DNA of 64,000 nt from Bacteriovoracales bacterium (GTDB lineage: Bacteria > Bdellovibrionota > Bacteriovoracia > Bacteriovoracales > Bacteriovoracaceae): NCBI GenBank assembly GCA_030149295.1, contig JASBRV010000011.1, forward strand, positions 62,001 to 126,000, written 5' to 3'. The translations under genes and the position numbers were made by a program. The notes below the pieces were generated by a model, which was not told the origin of the DNA, did no database searches, and was given only the letters and a program-made list of their open reading frames with translations. Below, piece after piece: positions 36,724 through 44,280 of the stretch. Each line of letters begins with the position of its first letter. The stretch's first letter is position 1.

Positions 36724-37422
36724 TCATTTTCCTTCAACTACCCATAGGAATTCTCTTTTACCCAAAGGTGCCTCTTTTTTAATCCCCTTGAGATCACCCC
36801 AGAGAATGGCTTCACTTTCGCGATTGATATCCATTACCACAGCATGACGTCGAGACTGAGCATTACTGTTCTCACTAGCAAAAACAACCTCATCCAAAAC
36901 TCGATCCAAGCGATAAGGCGTATCCATGAAAATGGAACAACTAGAACTTTGAAAAAGTTTTTTAAAAAAGCTCTTTCTCATCTCTTTATCCCTTGGAGGA
37001 AAACCATGAAACTCGAAAGCCCCCTCGGTAAATCCACTTAAGGCAACGGCTGGAATGAGAGAATTAAAGGATTCAGTAATACTCACTTTAATTCGATTTT
37101 GATGACATTTTTCAATAAGGGAGCGACCAGGATCACAAAAACCAGGTGTACCACCATCGCTCATCAAAAGCATTTTCTCACCAGATTTCAATCGTTGGAT
37201 AAGTGACGAGTCGAGCTCTTGCCTAGTGTGTTCATTATAGGGAACAAAGGTTTCAATCGCTTCGCGAGGAAGATCCCAAGCACGCCAACGCCTTCGAGCA
37301 GGTTTTTCATCTTCTATCAGTAAGGTCTCCCCGTCTTCAAAAGCTTTGAGCAAACGACTTTTCAACTCTTCGGAAATCGTTCCTTCTTCGGCAATAGGAG
37401 TAGAAACTAATAACAAACTCAT
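36724..37422 (-). CDS. Tetrapyrrole methylase family SAM methyltransferase (RsmI-like)
   Basis: A 232-residue protein. The N-terminus MSLLLVSTPIAEE and the SAM-site motif LMSDGGTPGFCDPGRSLIE near 87-105 match the RsmI family, which methylates 16S rRNA C1402 ribose. LVSTP replaces the usual VATPIGN, and SDGGTPG replaces SDAGTPG, so this is a divergent member. It is shorter than typical RsmI (about 280) because the C-terminal domain is missing. It could methylate something else. It is divergent from the secreted-protein gene at 37519. Confidence 0.75.
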   Translation of the reverse strand: MSLLLVSTPIAEEGTISEELKSRLLKAFEDGETLLIEDEKPARRRWRAWDLPREAIETFVPYNEHTRQELDSSLIQRLKSGEKMLLMSDGGTPGFCDPGRSLIEKCHQNRIKVSITESFNSLIPAVALSGFTEGAFEFHGFPPRDKEMRKSFFKKLFQSSSCSIFMDTPYRLDRVLDEVVFASENSNAQSRRHAVVMDINRESEAILWGDLKGIKKEAPLGKREFLWVVEGK

Positions 37423-37518
37423 AAGTGCTTAATAACACAACATAAAGTAAAAAAGTCAGAAATTATTATTAATGGTGATATTTTCAATACTAAAAGTAAA
37501 TAATCCGATAAGGGCATT

Positions 37519-38940
37519 GTGAGAGAACTTAGCCTTATTGTTTTCCTTTTTCTACCCTTTACCACTTTTGGTAACCAGCAATGCCTTACCCAAACCTTAA
37601 GTGAAAGCTTAAGCCGTGGCCCCTTTTTTAATAGTAATGAAATCAAATCTTCAGTAGGCCAAGTGGACACCCATGAAGAGCTTATGAGCTTCAAAGCTGA
37701 ATTTAGAAAGGACGTTCTAAGAAAGTTCGGACTTGAAAACCTTCAAGACTATAGTGATCCTCAAAAGATAGAGGCTTTTCGCCGCATCTTTGAAGAGTTT
37801 TTTGAAAATGGACAAGGAATTATAAAAGAGGGAGCTCTTAATCCCTTATTTCTCAAACGAGTTGAAGAAGCACGCGCTCTCTTTCCCGAGTCCATTCCCA
37901 AAGCTGCTCTCAACCCAAGGGACAAGGAGCTCCTTAAGGACTTAGGACCTAAGTGGGATCGTTTTCGCGATGACATGGGAAGAAAGAGGATTGAGCTTGG
38001 TGACCTTAGGGCGAAAAAGTTAAAAGAAGAATTAGAAGAATTTGGTCTTCCCTCTGAACAGATGCAAGATGTGGATTGCAAAGCATTGCGTACTTTATCC
38101 CAAGGTTTTCCCGATAGCGGGAAAAATTGTTTCGCTTTTACGACAAAGGGAAAAAAGGACGAACTAGAGGGAAAATTTTGTAGTTGTGGTAATGCCTTAA
38201 ATGCCACCAATTGGCTTATCCGCTGTCCTAAAAAGCAAAATGAATTTCTCGATAAAAGTAATTACTATGATCAACTTGCCCTCTTTAAGAATGAATCAAT
38301 CAATTGTTTTCGCGTTAATATTCCCGACAACGCCACCTGCTTCGCAGGACCGGCCGGTCCTAGACGGGGCGGCCTTGGTGGAATGAGTCAGATTTTTTGT
38401 CCTAAAAGACCAGGCGGGGATGTGCGCTTTTCTTTAAAGGAAAAGGACCTAAATCATAACAGTGAAGTGTTAGCGACATTAGAAAAGACTTGGAATGACC
38501 TCAAAATTCCTCCTTCTTGGCATCTCATAAACGACACTAACAAAAAGGCCATCTTAAATGGTGAAAGTTCTGCCTTTGAACTTGGGCCCGACATAAAAAG
38601 ACATATGCAGGCGTGGTCACCCAATCCAGGAGATCCCAAATTGAGCCAAATTGTTCACTCAGTTCGTGAATGCGTAAAAGACCCTCGATGCGATAAAATG
38701 GTTCTCGAAGATTATTATGAAGAAAATATCCTTCCCATGTTTGCTGATCCTATAGTGAAGAATAATAGAGTTGTGGACTACGCATTAAGACAGGATGCAG
38801 ATGTTTACCCCGATGAATGGAAGGCCATAAGAATTTATATTTGCCAATATCTCATAAAGTCTATGAGTAATCCTCATTGCAATGGACTTAAAGCAAAGGA
38901 TTTTCCTAAGATTGAAAATCTCTGGCATCCGCAAAAATAA
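37519..38940 (+). CDS. Secreted protein with many cysteines, unknown function
   Basis: A 473-residue protein starting at GTG 37519 (AAGGG upstream). A signal peptide of about 18 residues (cut after TFG) is followed by an alpha-helical, charged N-terminal half to about residue 190. The C-terminal half holds at least ten cysteines, for example CFAFTTKG, CSCGNALNATNWLIRC and CQYLIKSMSNPHC. I do not recognise a family. The cysteines suggest a disulfide-stabilised periplasmic or exported protein. It ends at the palindromic terminator at 38946. Confidence 0.65.
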   Translation: MRELSLIVFLFLPFTTFGNQQCLTQTLSESLSRGPFFNSNEIKSSVGQVDTHEELMSFKAEFRKDVLRKFGLENLQDYSDPQKIEAFRRIFEEFFENGQGIIKEGALNPLFLKRVEEARALFPESIPKAALNPRDKELLKDLGPKWDRFRDDMGRKRIELGDLRAKKLKEELEEFGLPSEQMQDVDCKALRTLSQGFPDSGKNCFAFTTKGKKDELEGKFCSCGNALNATNWLIRCPKKQNEFLDKSNYYDQLALFKNESINCFRVNIPDNATCFAGPAGPRRGGLGGMSQIFCPKRPGGDVRFSLKEKDLNHNSEVLATLEKTWNDLKIPPSWHLINDTNKKAILNGESSAFELGPDIKRHMQAWSPNPGDPKLSQIVHSVRECVKDPRCDKMVLEDYYEENILPMFADPIVKNNRVVDYALRQDADVYPDEWKAIRIYICQYLIKSMSNPHCNGLKAKDFPKIENLWHPQK

Positions 38941-38963
38941 AAAAAGGGGCCAAATTTGGCCCC
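38940..38963. terminator. Bidirectional terminator between convergent genes
   Basis: A perfect 18-base palindrome (GGGGCCAAATTTGGCCCC, 38946-38963) lies between the stop at 38940 and the minus-strand gene ending at 38991. The A-run at 38939-38945 becomes a U-run on the minus strand, so it best terminates the DUF4360 gene; it may also serve the plus-strand gene. Confidence 0.8.
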
Positions 38964-38990
38964 CTGTTCGCTTGGGTTTTTATTTTAAAT

Positions 38991-39626
38991 TTAGAACCAG
39001 TTATCAAATTGATCTTGTGGCTCTTCCTTGTCACATCTCTTCCATTGAAGTTTGTAACGAATACCAGCGTTGAAGTCAGCACTATCAACAGTTGCGAGAG
39101 CATCATCGCGAGTCGATCTTACACGAACCATCATAGAAGAGTTCACACGAAGATTCACATCAGCACCACACTTAGACCAAACAACAGCTTGTAAGCCTAA
39201 CTTGTTACTTAGGAAGTAATCCTCATCCGTTTGCCCACGAAAAGTCTTTGTGTAACGAGGTCCTCTAATCCCAGCGAAAAAGTACTCAACAGAGAATCTC
39301 GCCTGAGCACGATGAGGAAGAGATACGTACCCACGATAATCGACATCGACAATACTGACGGAAAAGCCTTGGGGAACGTGAACAGGAATCGCAATAGAAC
39401 AATTTTTCCTGGCCAGCCTTTTTCTATTAACAGCTCCCGCTTCAACAAAGTACTCATCAAAAATAATACTCAAAGCTTTTTTATCGGGACTCAGTGTTGC
39501 CATCGCTGTACCAGCAGGACAACCAGAACCACCATATCCGGGTTCACCGAGTTGAATATCATCTTGGGCCTGAGCGGGAGACCAAAGTAGTGTTGCCAAT
39601 GTCATGATTGATAGGATTTTTTTCAT
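38991..39626 (-). CDS. DUF4360 family secreted protein
   Basis: A 211-residue protein from the ATG at 39626, which has a GGAGAGAG ribosome site and a signal peptide cut after AQA; the longer frame to 39728 adds an implausible leader. The mature part starts with the DUF4360 wording GGSGCPAGTAMATLSPDKKA and continues with LSIIFDEYFVEAG and a NCSIAIPVHVPQGFSVSI core. Conserved cysteines at about 34, 76, 153 and 205 would form disulfides. DUF4360 proteins are secreted and of unknown function. It is divergent from a second DUF4360 gene at 39881 with operator-like palindromes between. Confidence 0.85.
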   Translation of the reverse strand: MKKILSIMTLATLLWSPAQAQDDIQLGEPGYGGSGCPAGTAMATLSPDKKALSIIFDEYFVEAGAVNRKRLARKNCSIAIPVHVPQGFSVSIVDVDYRGYVSLPHRAQARFSVEYFFAGIRGPRYTKTFRGQTDEDYFLSNKLGLQAVVWSKCGADVNLRVNSSMMVRVRSTRDDALATVDSADFNAGIRYKLQWKRCDKEEPQDQFDNWF

Positions 39627-39735
39627 ACTCTCTCCTGAATGATTTAAAGGAACCCTCCATTGGATTCTGAAACTAGTTTTAAAAATCTCTCGCTGCCTTG
39701 AAAATAAAAAAAAACAAAAGGCAAACAAAACTGCA

Positions 39736-39779
39736 CCACGTGGATGCTCCTCCTTTTCTTGTGAACCACATGGCTCACA
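39736..39779. promoter_or_regulatory. Two palindromic sites between divergent DUF4360 genes
   Basis: The region 39627-39880 separates two divergent DUF4360 genes. It holds CCACGTGG at 39736-39743 and CCACATGG at 39766-39773, centred 30 bases apart (about three helix turns). The second is the centre of a larger palindrome, TGTGAACCACATGGCTCACA at 39760-39779. This is a plausible shared operator for both genes. The rest of the gap is AT-rich, with A-runs near 39705-39720. Confidence 0.5.
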
Positions 39780-39880
39780 TTCTTTTCAAAATCTAAATCA
39801 ATAATGGCCAGCAAGCATTACCATCATTAACTTCGACTTTAGAGAAGAGGCTTTCCCAAAGAAAGTCTAAAGGAGAGAAA

Positions 39881-40768
39881 ATGAAAAGATGGACGTTATT
39901 CCTATTCACTGTGACTTGTCTTATTCCGGCCCTCACACACGCCACAACCTTTTCTAAGGTCGATGCGAGAGGAACAGGCTGTCCCCTAGGAAGTACTGAT
40001 ATTGTTACTAGCCCAGACGGCCAAACGGTATCTCTACTTTTTAATGAGATGTTAGTAGAGCTTCCTCAATTTGATGGAAATAACGATAATGATCAATCCA
40101 TCGACGGGCATGGACCAGTGAGCCGCTTCAATAAAAATATTGTCCAGAAGGTTTGTAATATACTAGTTGAAACTGACCTCCCCCCTGATCATAAAGTTGA
40201 TAGTATTGAAGTCAAGGTCGATTTTCGTGGCTCTACTATTATGGATGAAGGCACGACGGCTTTTTTCCACTCTCAACTACTTAACCTTCAAGGTCCAGGA
40301 AGAAGTAGTGAAGCGAGAAGAGACTTCATAGCGCGTAAAATATGGAGAGAAGGTCCAGAGGAAGAAGACTGGATCATCACCGGGGATCGTACAATCAAGG
40401 TTAATGGCAATTGCTCCCGTCGTGGAGACTCAAAGAGCCGCTTTAATTTAAGAAATATTGTCCGCGCCAGTATCAAGCCCTTAGGCCAAAGCCTCGACTC
40501 ATTTGTCTTTATTGGTCTTGACACTGCTGATTTAGTGGGAAAGTTACAATTAAAAGTGAATTCTTCTAGTTGTCGTGCCCGTCCTGATCGCCCAACTCGC
40601 CCAACTCGTCCAACTCGCCCTATTCGACCTGTTCGTCCAGGCCGTCCCGTTAAGCCGGGCAGACCAGGGTTTGATCGTGGCCAAAAGTGTCCTCCGGGTC
40701 TCATTTTCCATGATCAAACTCGTCGCTGTTTAACAAAACGAGAGATCGCACTCCGTGGAAGATGGTAA
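39881..40768 (+). CDS. DUF4360 family secreted protein with Arg-Pro repeat tail
   Basis: A 295-residue protein with a strong AAGGAG ribosome site and a signal peptide (about 21 residues, cut after THA). Residues 28-230 are a DUF4360 domain (GTGCPLGSTDIVTSPDGQTV, then LLFNEMLVEL). A tail of about nine RPx repeats (RPTRPTRPTRPIRPVRPGRP, about 235-260) follows. It ends in a Cys-containing module (KCPPGLIFHDQTRRC) that recalls small chitin- or carbohydrate-binding modules. The Arg-Pro repeat should be extended and strongly cationic, suiting contact with an acidic polymer; this is inference. A strong terminator follows. Confidence 0.8.
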   Translation: MKRWTLFLFTVTCLIPALTHATTFSKVDARGTGCPLGSTDIVTSPDGQTVSLLFNEMLVELPQFDGNNDNDQSIDGHGPVSRFNKNIVQKVCNILVETDLPPDHKVDSIEVKVDFRGSTIMDEGTTAFFHSQLLNLQGPGRSSEARRDFIARKIWREGPEEEDWIITGDRTIKVNGNCSRRGDSKSRFNLRNIVRASIKPLGQSLDSFVFIGLDTADLVGKLQLKVNSSSCRARPDRPTRPTRPTRPIRPVRPGRPVKPGRPGFDRGQKCPPGLIFHDQTRRCLTKREIALRGRW

Positions 40769-40778
40769 AAAAAGAAAT

Positions 40779-40811
40779 AAAAAGTGGTGTCCTTTTGGGA
40801 CACCACTTTTT
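40779..40811 (+). terminator. Strong rho-independent terminator after the second DUF4360 gene
   Basis: AAAAAGTGGTGTCC (40779-40792) pairs perfectly with GGACACCACTTTTT (40798-40811) around a 5-base loop, with a U-run at the 3' side on the plus strand and an A-run on the other. It isolates the next regulatory module. Confidence 0.9.
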
Positions 40812-40826
40812 CTAAATCCTAGTAAA

Positions 40827-40856
40827 CAGAAAGTGACTTTCTGTAATTTTATTACA
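40827..40856 (+). promoter_or_regulatory. Tandem palindromes upstream of the HTH regulator gene
   Basis: CAGAAAGT-G-ACTTTCTG (40827-40843) is a perfect 17-base palindrome. TGTAAT-TTT-ATTACA (40842-40856) is a second perfect one overlapping it by two bases. They end 20 bases before the TTG start at 40877. Position and symmetry fit an operator, possibly autoregulatory, for the HTH protein. They might also form RNA hairpins in the leader. Confidence 0.55.
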
Positions 40857-40876
40857 TTTACAGGAGAAAGAGACAA

Positions 40877-41716
40877 TTGCTGACTCAACAAGTTTTCATT
40901 TCTCAATCTTTTGATAATCTCCAAAGTATAGGAAGATCATCAGGGGAAGGTATGACTCTTACAGGCCAGCTTAAAGGCATGCTTGACACATATTTAGATA
41001 GACATCCCAATGTAAGCATTAATGCTCTTGCTATGAAATCAGGCATTGGCGCGACAACGTTAAGGCGATTAAAAAATGACGATATCAAAGGTGATCCAGC
41101 CCCCCACACCGTTCTTTCCCTCGTCAGTGCCCTTACTAATGAAAAGAGACTCTCCGTTATTGTAGAGACTTATGATGGACCTTTGGGAGAGGTTTTAAAA
41201 AGTTCTTTTGGTCCTTTTGTTGAAAAAAGCTTAAACCACTCTTTTAAAGCGGACCTCAATTCCTTCCTAAGAGACTCGACAAGCTATTTTGTTTTCAAAT
41301 TGTGTGCAAACCGAAACGGTACCACTTGGGATGAAATTGAGAGCAACTATGGAAAAATTGGTTTAGAGAAATTAAATCTCTTAGAAAAAAACCATCTTAT
41401 TCAGCAAAAAGAAAAACGTTATTACGCCAAAGACAAAGACTTTTCTTTAGATCCTGCCGTGACTCTTTCCCATTTACCCCAATTGGTATCTCACTTCAAA
41501 TTGGAAGAAGCTGCACAGGGAAACAATCTTTTTTACACCATGAGCGAGAGCTTAAATGAAGAAGGCTTACAAAAAATAAAGTCTATTCAAAAAGAAGCAG
41601 TAAAAAAAATCATCGATATTATGAAATCACCTTTTTATGAAGGCGACATACCTTATTTTTCACTCAACATGTGTGATTCACAAAAGTTACCAGACAGACC
41701 GGAGATTTATCAATGA
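40877..41716 (+). CDS. HTH regulator, TIGR02147-like
   Basis: A 279-residue protein starting at TTG 40877 with an AGGAGA site about eight bases upstream. Residues 28-95 form a helix-turn-helix region (VSINALAMKSGIGATTLRRL). A long helical C-terminal part (110-279) has the wording YFVFKLCANRNGTTWDEIES and ends FSLNMCDSQKLP, resembling the TIGR02147 family seen in Fibrobacter and Bdellovibrio-type genomes. The DNA-binding role is inferred from the HTH. The gene is overlapped four bases by a small secreted-protein gene (ATGA at 41713), and tandem palindromes lie in front. The family's ligand or signal is unknown. Confidence 0.7.
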   Translation: MLTQQVFISQSFDNLQSIGRSSGEGMTLTGQLKGMLDTYLDRHPNVSINALAMKSGIGATTLRRLKNDDIKGDPAPHTVLSLVSALTNEKRLSVIVETYDGPLGEVLKSSFGPFVEKSLNHSFKADLNSFLRDSTSYFVFKLCANRNGTTWDEIESNYGKIGLEKLNLLEKNHLIQQKEKRYYAKDKDFSLDPAVTLSHLPQLVSHFKLEEAAQGNNLFYTMSESLNEEGLQKIKSIQKEAVKKIIDIMKSPFYEGDIPYFSLNMCDSQKLPDRPEIYQ

Positions 41717-42072
41717 AGGCGATACTCTTAGCTCTAAGCTTTCTCTTTATTGCCCCTACTTTTTCAGGTGAAATTACTGGAGTGGGAAGGCAGGCCCTTA
41801 ATGTACTGGAAGGTCATCAATTGGATCTCGCCTCTCTTCAAAGGCAAGGCTATAAAGTTCTTTTAGGAGAGATCACAGGTGTTGGAAAGAGCATTCATCT
41901 TGATAGAGTAGAAATGGTCGTTACCAAAAGAAAACTCTTTCAAATGAGGCAATTAAGTCATGTGGAATATATTCATCCAAGTGAGGCAAAAACCCTCAAT
42001 GATGTTGCCCATCTTGAATTTAACAATAACGTCCTAAGAACCAGTCAAATTGCTGGTGTCGTTTATAAGTAG
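41713..42072 (+). CDS. Small secreted protein co-translated with the HTH regulator
   Basis: A 119-residue protein. A clear signal peptide (MKAILLALSFLFIAPTFS) gives a mature N-terminus GEITGVGRQALN. The same GEITGVG motif returns about 33 residues later (LLGEITGVGKS), an internal repeat that is unusual for so short a protein. The rest is mixed alpha/beta with no cysteine. Its ATG overlaps the regulator stop by four bases. No family is recognised. It may be a periplasmic or secreted effector of the regulator; there is no proof. Confidence 0.7.
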   Translation: MKAILLALSFLFIAPTFSGEITGVGRQALNVLEGHQLDLASLQRQGYKVLLGEITGVGKSIHLDRVEMVVTKRKLFQMRQLSHVEYIHPSEAKTLNDVAHLEFNNNVLRTSQIAGVVYK

Positions 42073-42084
42073 ACAGCTTAAGAA

Positions 42085-43032
42085 TTAGTTTAAAAGGTCT
42101 GGAAAGTCTGTAAAAACACCGTCTACCCCGAGCTCGATAAGCTTGGGGTAATATTTTTTTTCTCTTAAAGTGTAGGGATGAACAAGCAAGCCGCTATCAT
42201 GGGCATCTGATACAAGGCTTGAATTGAGAATAAAGGGAATCCAAGGCCCAATACCATCCGCATAGAGTGAAATTTCTTTTAGACCCTCTTTTGTTCGCAT
42301 GACTTCATAATCGTGCTTACTTTCTCCCCATGAATTATCAGCAATAAGTTGAATAAGCTTGATTGGAGAGCGAGGAAAACGCTTTTTAAATTCCTTTAAA
42401 AGCTTTGGGTCAAAGCATTGCAGAAAGATCTTAGCTCCGGATTGATTGTAGCCATAGTCCATAAGGATTTTCATGACCAGACCCAGAGGGTCTTTTCCTT
42501 CCCTTTGATGAAAGACCGGGGCCTTTATTTCAGGATAAATCCCAATGGACTTTTGGCGTGATTGATTCAAACCTTGAATAAGCTCGATAAACTCTTTAAA
42601 TGTGGGAACCTTAAAGCTCCCCCTATTGATTGGAAACCTCTCATCGAAAACAACCCGCCCTTTCTTTGTTCTTTCGTGAACCTTTAGCTTCTTAATCTCC
42701 TTGAGAGTGAAGTCTACTGCATACCATCGTCCGTCTTTTCTAGCCCTCTTAGGAAAAACCTCCTCTACATTGGTATTATTTTCCAGATGAATATCGTGAA
42801 GCACAATCACTTGATCGTCCTTTGTGATGACCAAATCAGGTTCAATAAAGTCTGGATTAAAAGCATGGGCCATCGCTATTGCCTCTAAAGTATGCTCTGG
42901 CAAATATCCACTTGCTCCTCGGTGAGCAATAATAGCAACCTTTTTTTGAAAATAAGGTTTAGTCTGCAAAGAAACACAAGAAGCTAATAACAGACAATAT
43001 AAAAAAGTAAGAACCTTAAGACTTTTGCTCAC
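42085..43032 (-). CDS. glpQ: Glycerophosphodiester phosphodiesterase lipoprotein
   Basis: A GDPD-family enzyme that hydrolyses glycerophosphodiesters to glycerol-3-phosphate. The catalytic AHRGASGYLPEHT with the metal and acid residues lies near the start of the mature part, with FIEPDLVITKD and VLHDIHLENNT after it and the C-terminal GVDGVFTDFP. The N-terminus is a lipoprotein signal with LLLASC. I chose the GTG at 43032, preceded by AAGGA at eight-base spacing and inside the upstream gene; ATG starts at 43050 and 43116 would add residues before the signal. It is anchored to a membrane on the periplasmic side. Confidence 0.87.
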   Translation of the reverse strand: MSKSLKVLTFLYCLLLASCVSLQTKPYFQKKVAIIAHRGASGYLPEHTLEAIAMAHAFNPDFIEPDLVITKDDQVIVLHDIHLENNTNVEEVFPKRARKDGRWYAVDFTLKEIKKLKVHERTKKGRVVFDERFPINRGSFKVPTFKEFIELIQGLNQSRQKSIGIYPEIKAPVFHQREGKDPLGLVMKILMDYGYNQSGAKIFLQCFDPKLLKEFKKRFPRSPIKLIQLIADNSWGESKHDYEVMRTKEGLKEISLYADGIGPWIPFILNSSLVSDAHDSGLLVHPYTLREKKYYPKLIELGVDGVFTDFPDLLN

Positions 43033-43624
43033 AGCGATTATCCTTTGCATAAAGTCTTCTAATAAGCTGAATTTTTTCTCCAGATAAGTCGGAATGATAA
43101 AAGCAAAAGTCTCCATCTTCGTTTTTCAGGTTAAAAAAGAGCTTGTGTAAATCTCCCTCTCTTACCAATTTCACTTGGCAGTTTTTAATTTTTGATAAAA
43201 AACTTTTGATATTATCTTTATCAAAAGTTTTCTCTATCGTTTTTTTTAGAAAGTGCTCTTTATAATCTAATAAACCCATCTCCTTGCCATCCACATTCAC
43301 CTTTGCAAAAAGAATCTCCTCTTTCTTAACAGTAAAATAGAAGTCAAAGTTACTAAGAGCACATTGCTTTCCTTTAAACGAAGCCGATTCATCTGCAACA
43401 TCAATAAGCCCCAAGTCATTTCGACAAGAATGAAAGGCTATTTTACGGATACTATAACTTTCTTTAATTTTTTTATAATAAGGTGCCTGAATAATTCTTT
43501 CTTTTACCTTGGTTTGATCGAGAATCTCAGACGTTGGTACATCAAGACACGGGACTGCCGTACGAGAGAAAGTGGATTGAGTGGTGATTAAAAGACCAAG
43601 GCAAAACGTACATAATATTTTCAT
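43016..43624 (-). CDS. Small secreted protein, unknown function
   Basis: A 202-residue protein with a signal peptide of about 20 residues (MKILCTFCLGLLITTQSTFS). The mature part is Lys-rich with several cysteines (for example CLDVP, SCRNDLG, KNCQVKL and FCFYHSD), consistent with disulfides. I do not recognise a family. Its stop lies inside the start of the glycerophosphodiesterase gene (17-base overlap), so the two are co-translated and possibly functionally connected. Confidence 0.6.
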   Translation of the reverse strand: MKILCTFCLGLLITTQSTFSRTAVPCLDVPTSEILDQTKVKERIIQAPYYKKIKESYSIRKIAFHSCRNDLGLIDVADESASFKGKQCALSNFDFYFTVKKEEILFAKVNVDGKEMGLLDYKEHFLKKTIEKTFDKDNIKSFLSKIKNCQVKLVREGDLHKLFFNLKNEDGDFCFYHSDLSGEKIQLIRRLYAKDNRCEQKS

Positions 43625-43659
43625 AAGCTTAAGATAACAATTAGGGCCTCAAAATAAAA

Positions 43660-43682
43660 AAGCCCACTAAAATAGTGGGCTT
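43660..43682. terminator. Rho-independent terminator after the Rrf2 regulator gene
   Basis: AAGCCCACTA (43660-43669) pairs with TAGTGGGCTT (43673-43682) around a 3-base loop. The A-run at 43651-43661 is a U-run on the minus strand, so it terminates the regulator gene that ends at 43714. Confidence 0.85.
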
Positions 43683-43713
43683 TCTTATTACAACGTCAGA
43701 TGACTATAGAAAT

Positions 43714-44280
43714 TTACTGATTGATTTCGCCTAGAGGACTTCTAATCGCAGAAGTTGGAGCTTCTGTATTGGTTGAAGTTGACTCTGTAGAAGTCGTTGC
43801 ACTACCGATACTATTGATAGCGGATTCAGTAGATTGTGCAGCTGTTGCTGCCACTTCTGCCTCAGCGTCCTTAGCTTTACGAGCAAGATCACCAAGAGAA
43901 GTCGTCGTTAGGTATTCTCTCATGATCATACCTAAGTTCTGAAAGTATCCTTTTGACAGGTGAAATTCAACTGTATTAGCTGTTTCCGCCTCACTTCCAA
44001 GAATATCCTTAGCTGGGTTGATGTTCTCACCAACACAATCAAGTACATCTTTGATAGAAATTTGGTCCATATTTCTCGCTAGAACATAACCACCACCTGG
44101 TCCACGTACAGACTTAACTGCTTGGCCATTTCTGAGCTTTCTAAAAAGCTGCTCGAGATAGTGTAGTGAAATGTTTTGACGAGTTGAAATCTCTTGCAAG
44201 CGAACAGGGTTTCCGTTCGAGTGCATAGTAAGATCGAGCATTGCTCTAACTGCGTAACGTCCTTTAGATGTTAATCTCAT
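43714..44280 (-). CDS. Rrf2/IscR-type regulator lacking the Fe-S cysteines
   Basis: A 188-residue winged-helix regulator. MRLTSKGRYAVRAMLDLTMH opens the Rrf2 fold, with ISLHYLEQLFRKLRNGQAVKS as recognition region and GPGGGYVLAR as the wing (residues 61-69). IscR binds [2Fe-2S] through three cysteines near 92-104; here that region reads NPAKDILGSEAETANTVEFH with none, and the only cysteine is C82. The last 45 residues are a Ser/Thr/Ala-rich low-complexity tail. It is therefore either cluster-free or senses something else. It is a single-gene unit with its own terminator and a long upstream region. No isc genes are adjacent. Confidence 0.85.
   Translation of the reverse strand: MRLTSKGRYAVRAMLDLTMHSNGNPVRLQEISTRQNISLHYLEQLFRKLRNGQAVKSVRGPGGGYVLARNMDQISIKDVLDCVGENINPAKDILGSEAETANTVEFHLSKGYFQNLGMIMREYLTTTSLGDLARKAKDAEAEVAATAAQSTESAINSIGSATTSTESTSTNTEAPTSAIRSPLGEINQ

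Noticed and set aside
36621-36737. Longer N-terminus for the caspase-like secreted protein
   Set aside because: It would overlap the methyltransferase gene and bury the signal peptide; the ATG at 36620 has a better ribosome site.
40580-40670. Short repeats resembling a CRISPR array
   Set aside because: Units are 9 bases and in frame with the coding sequence, with no spacers or cas genes.
40288-40704. Antisense collagen-like frame (G-R-x repeats) opposite the DUF4360 tail
   Set aside because: It is the mirror of the Arg-Pro repeat on the plus strand; no ribosome site, and the plus-strand gene has signal peptide, domain and terminator.
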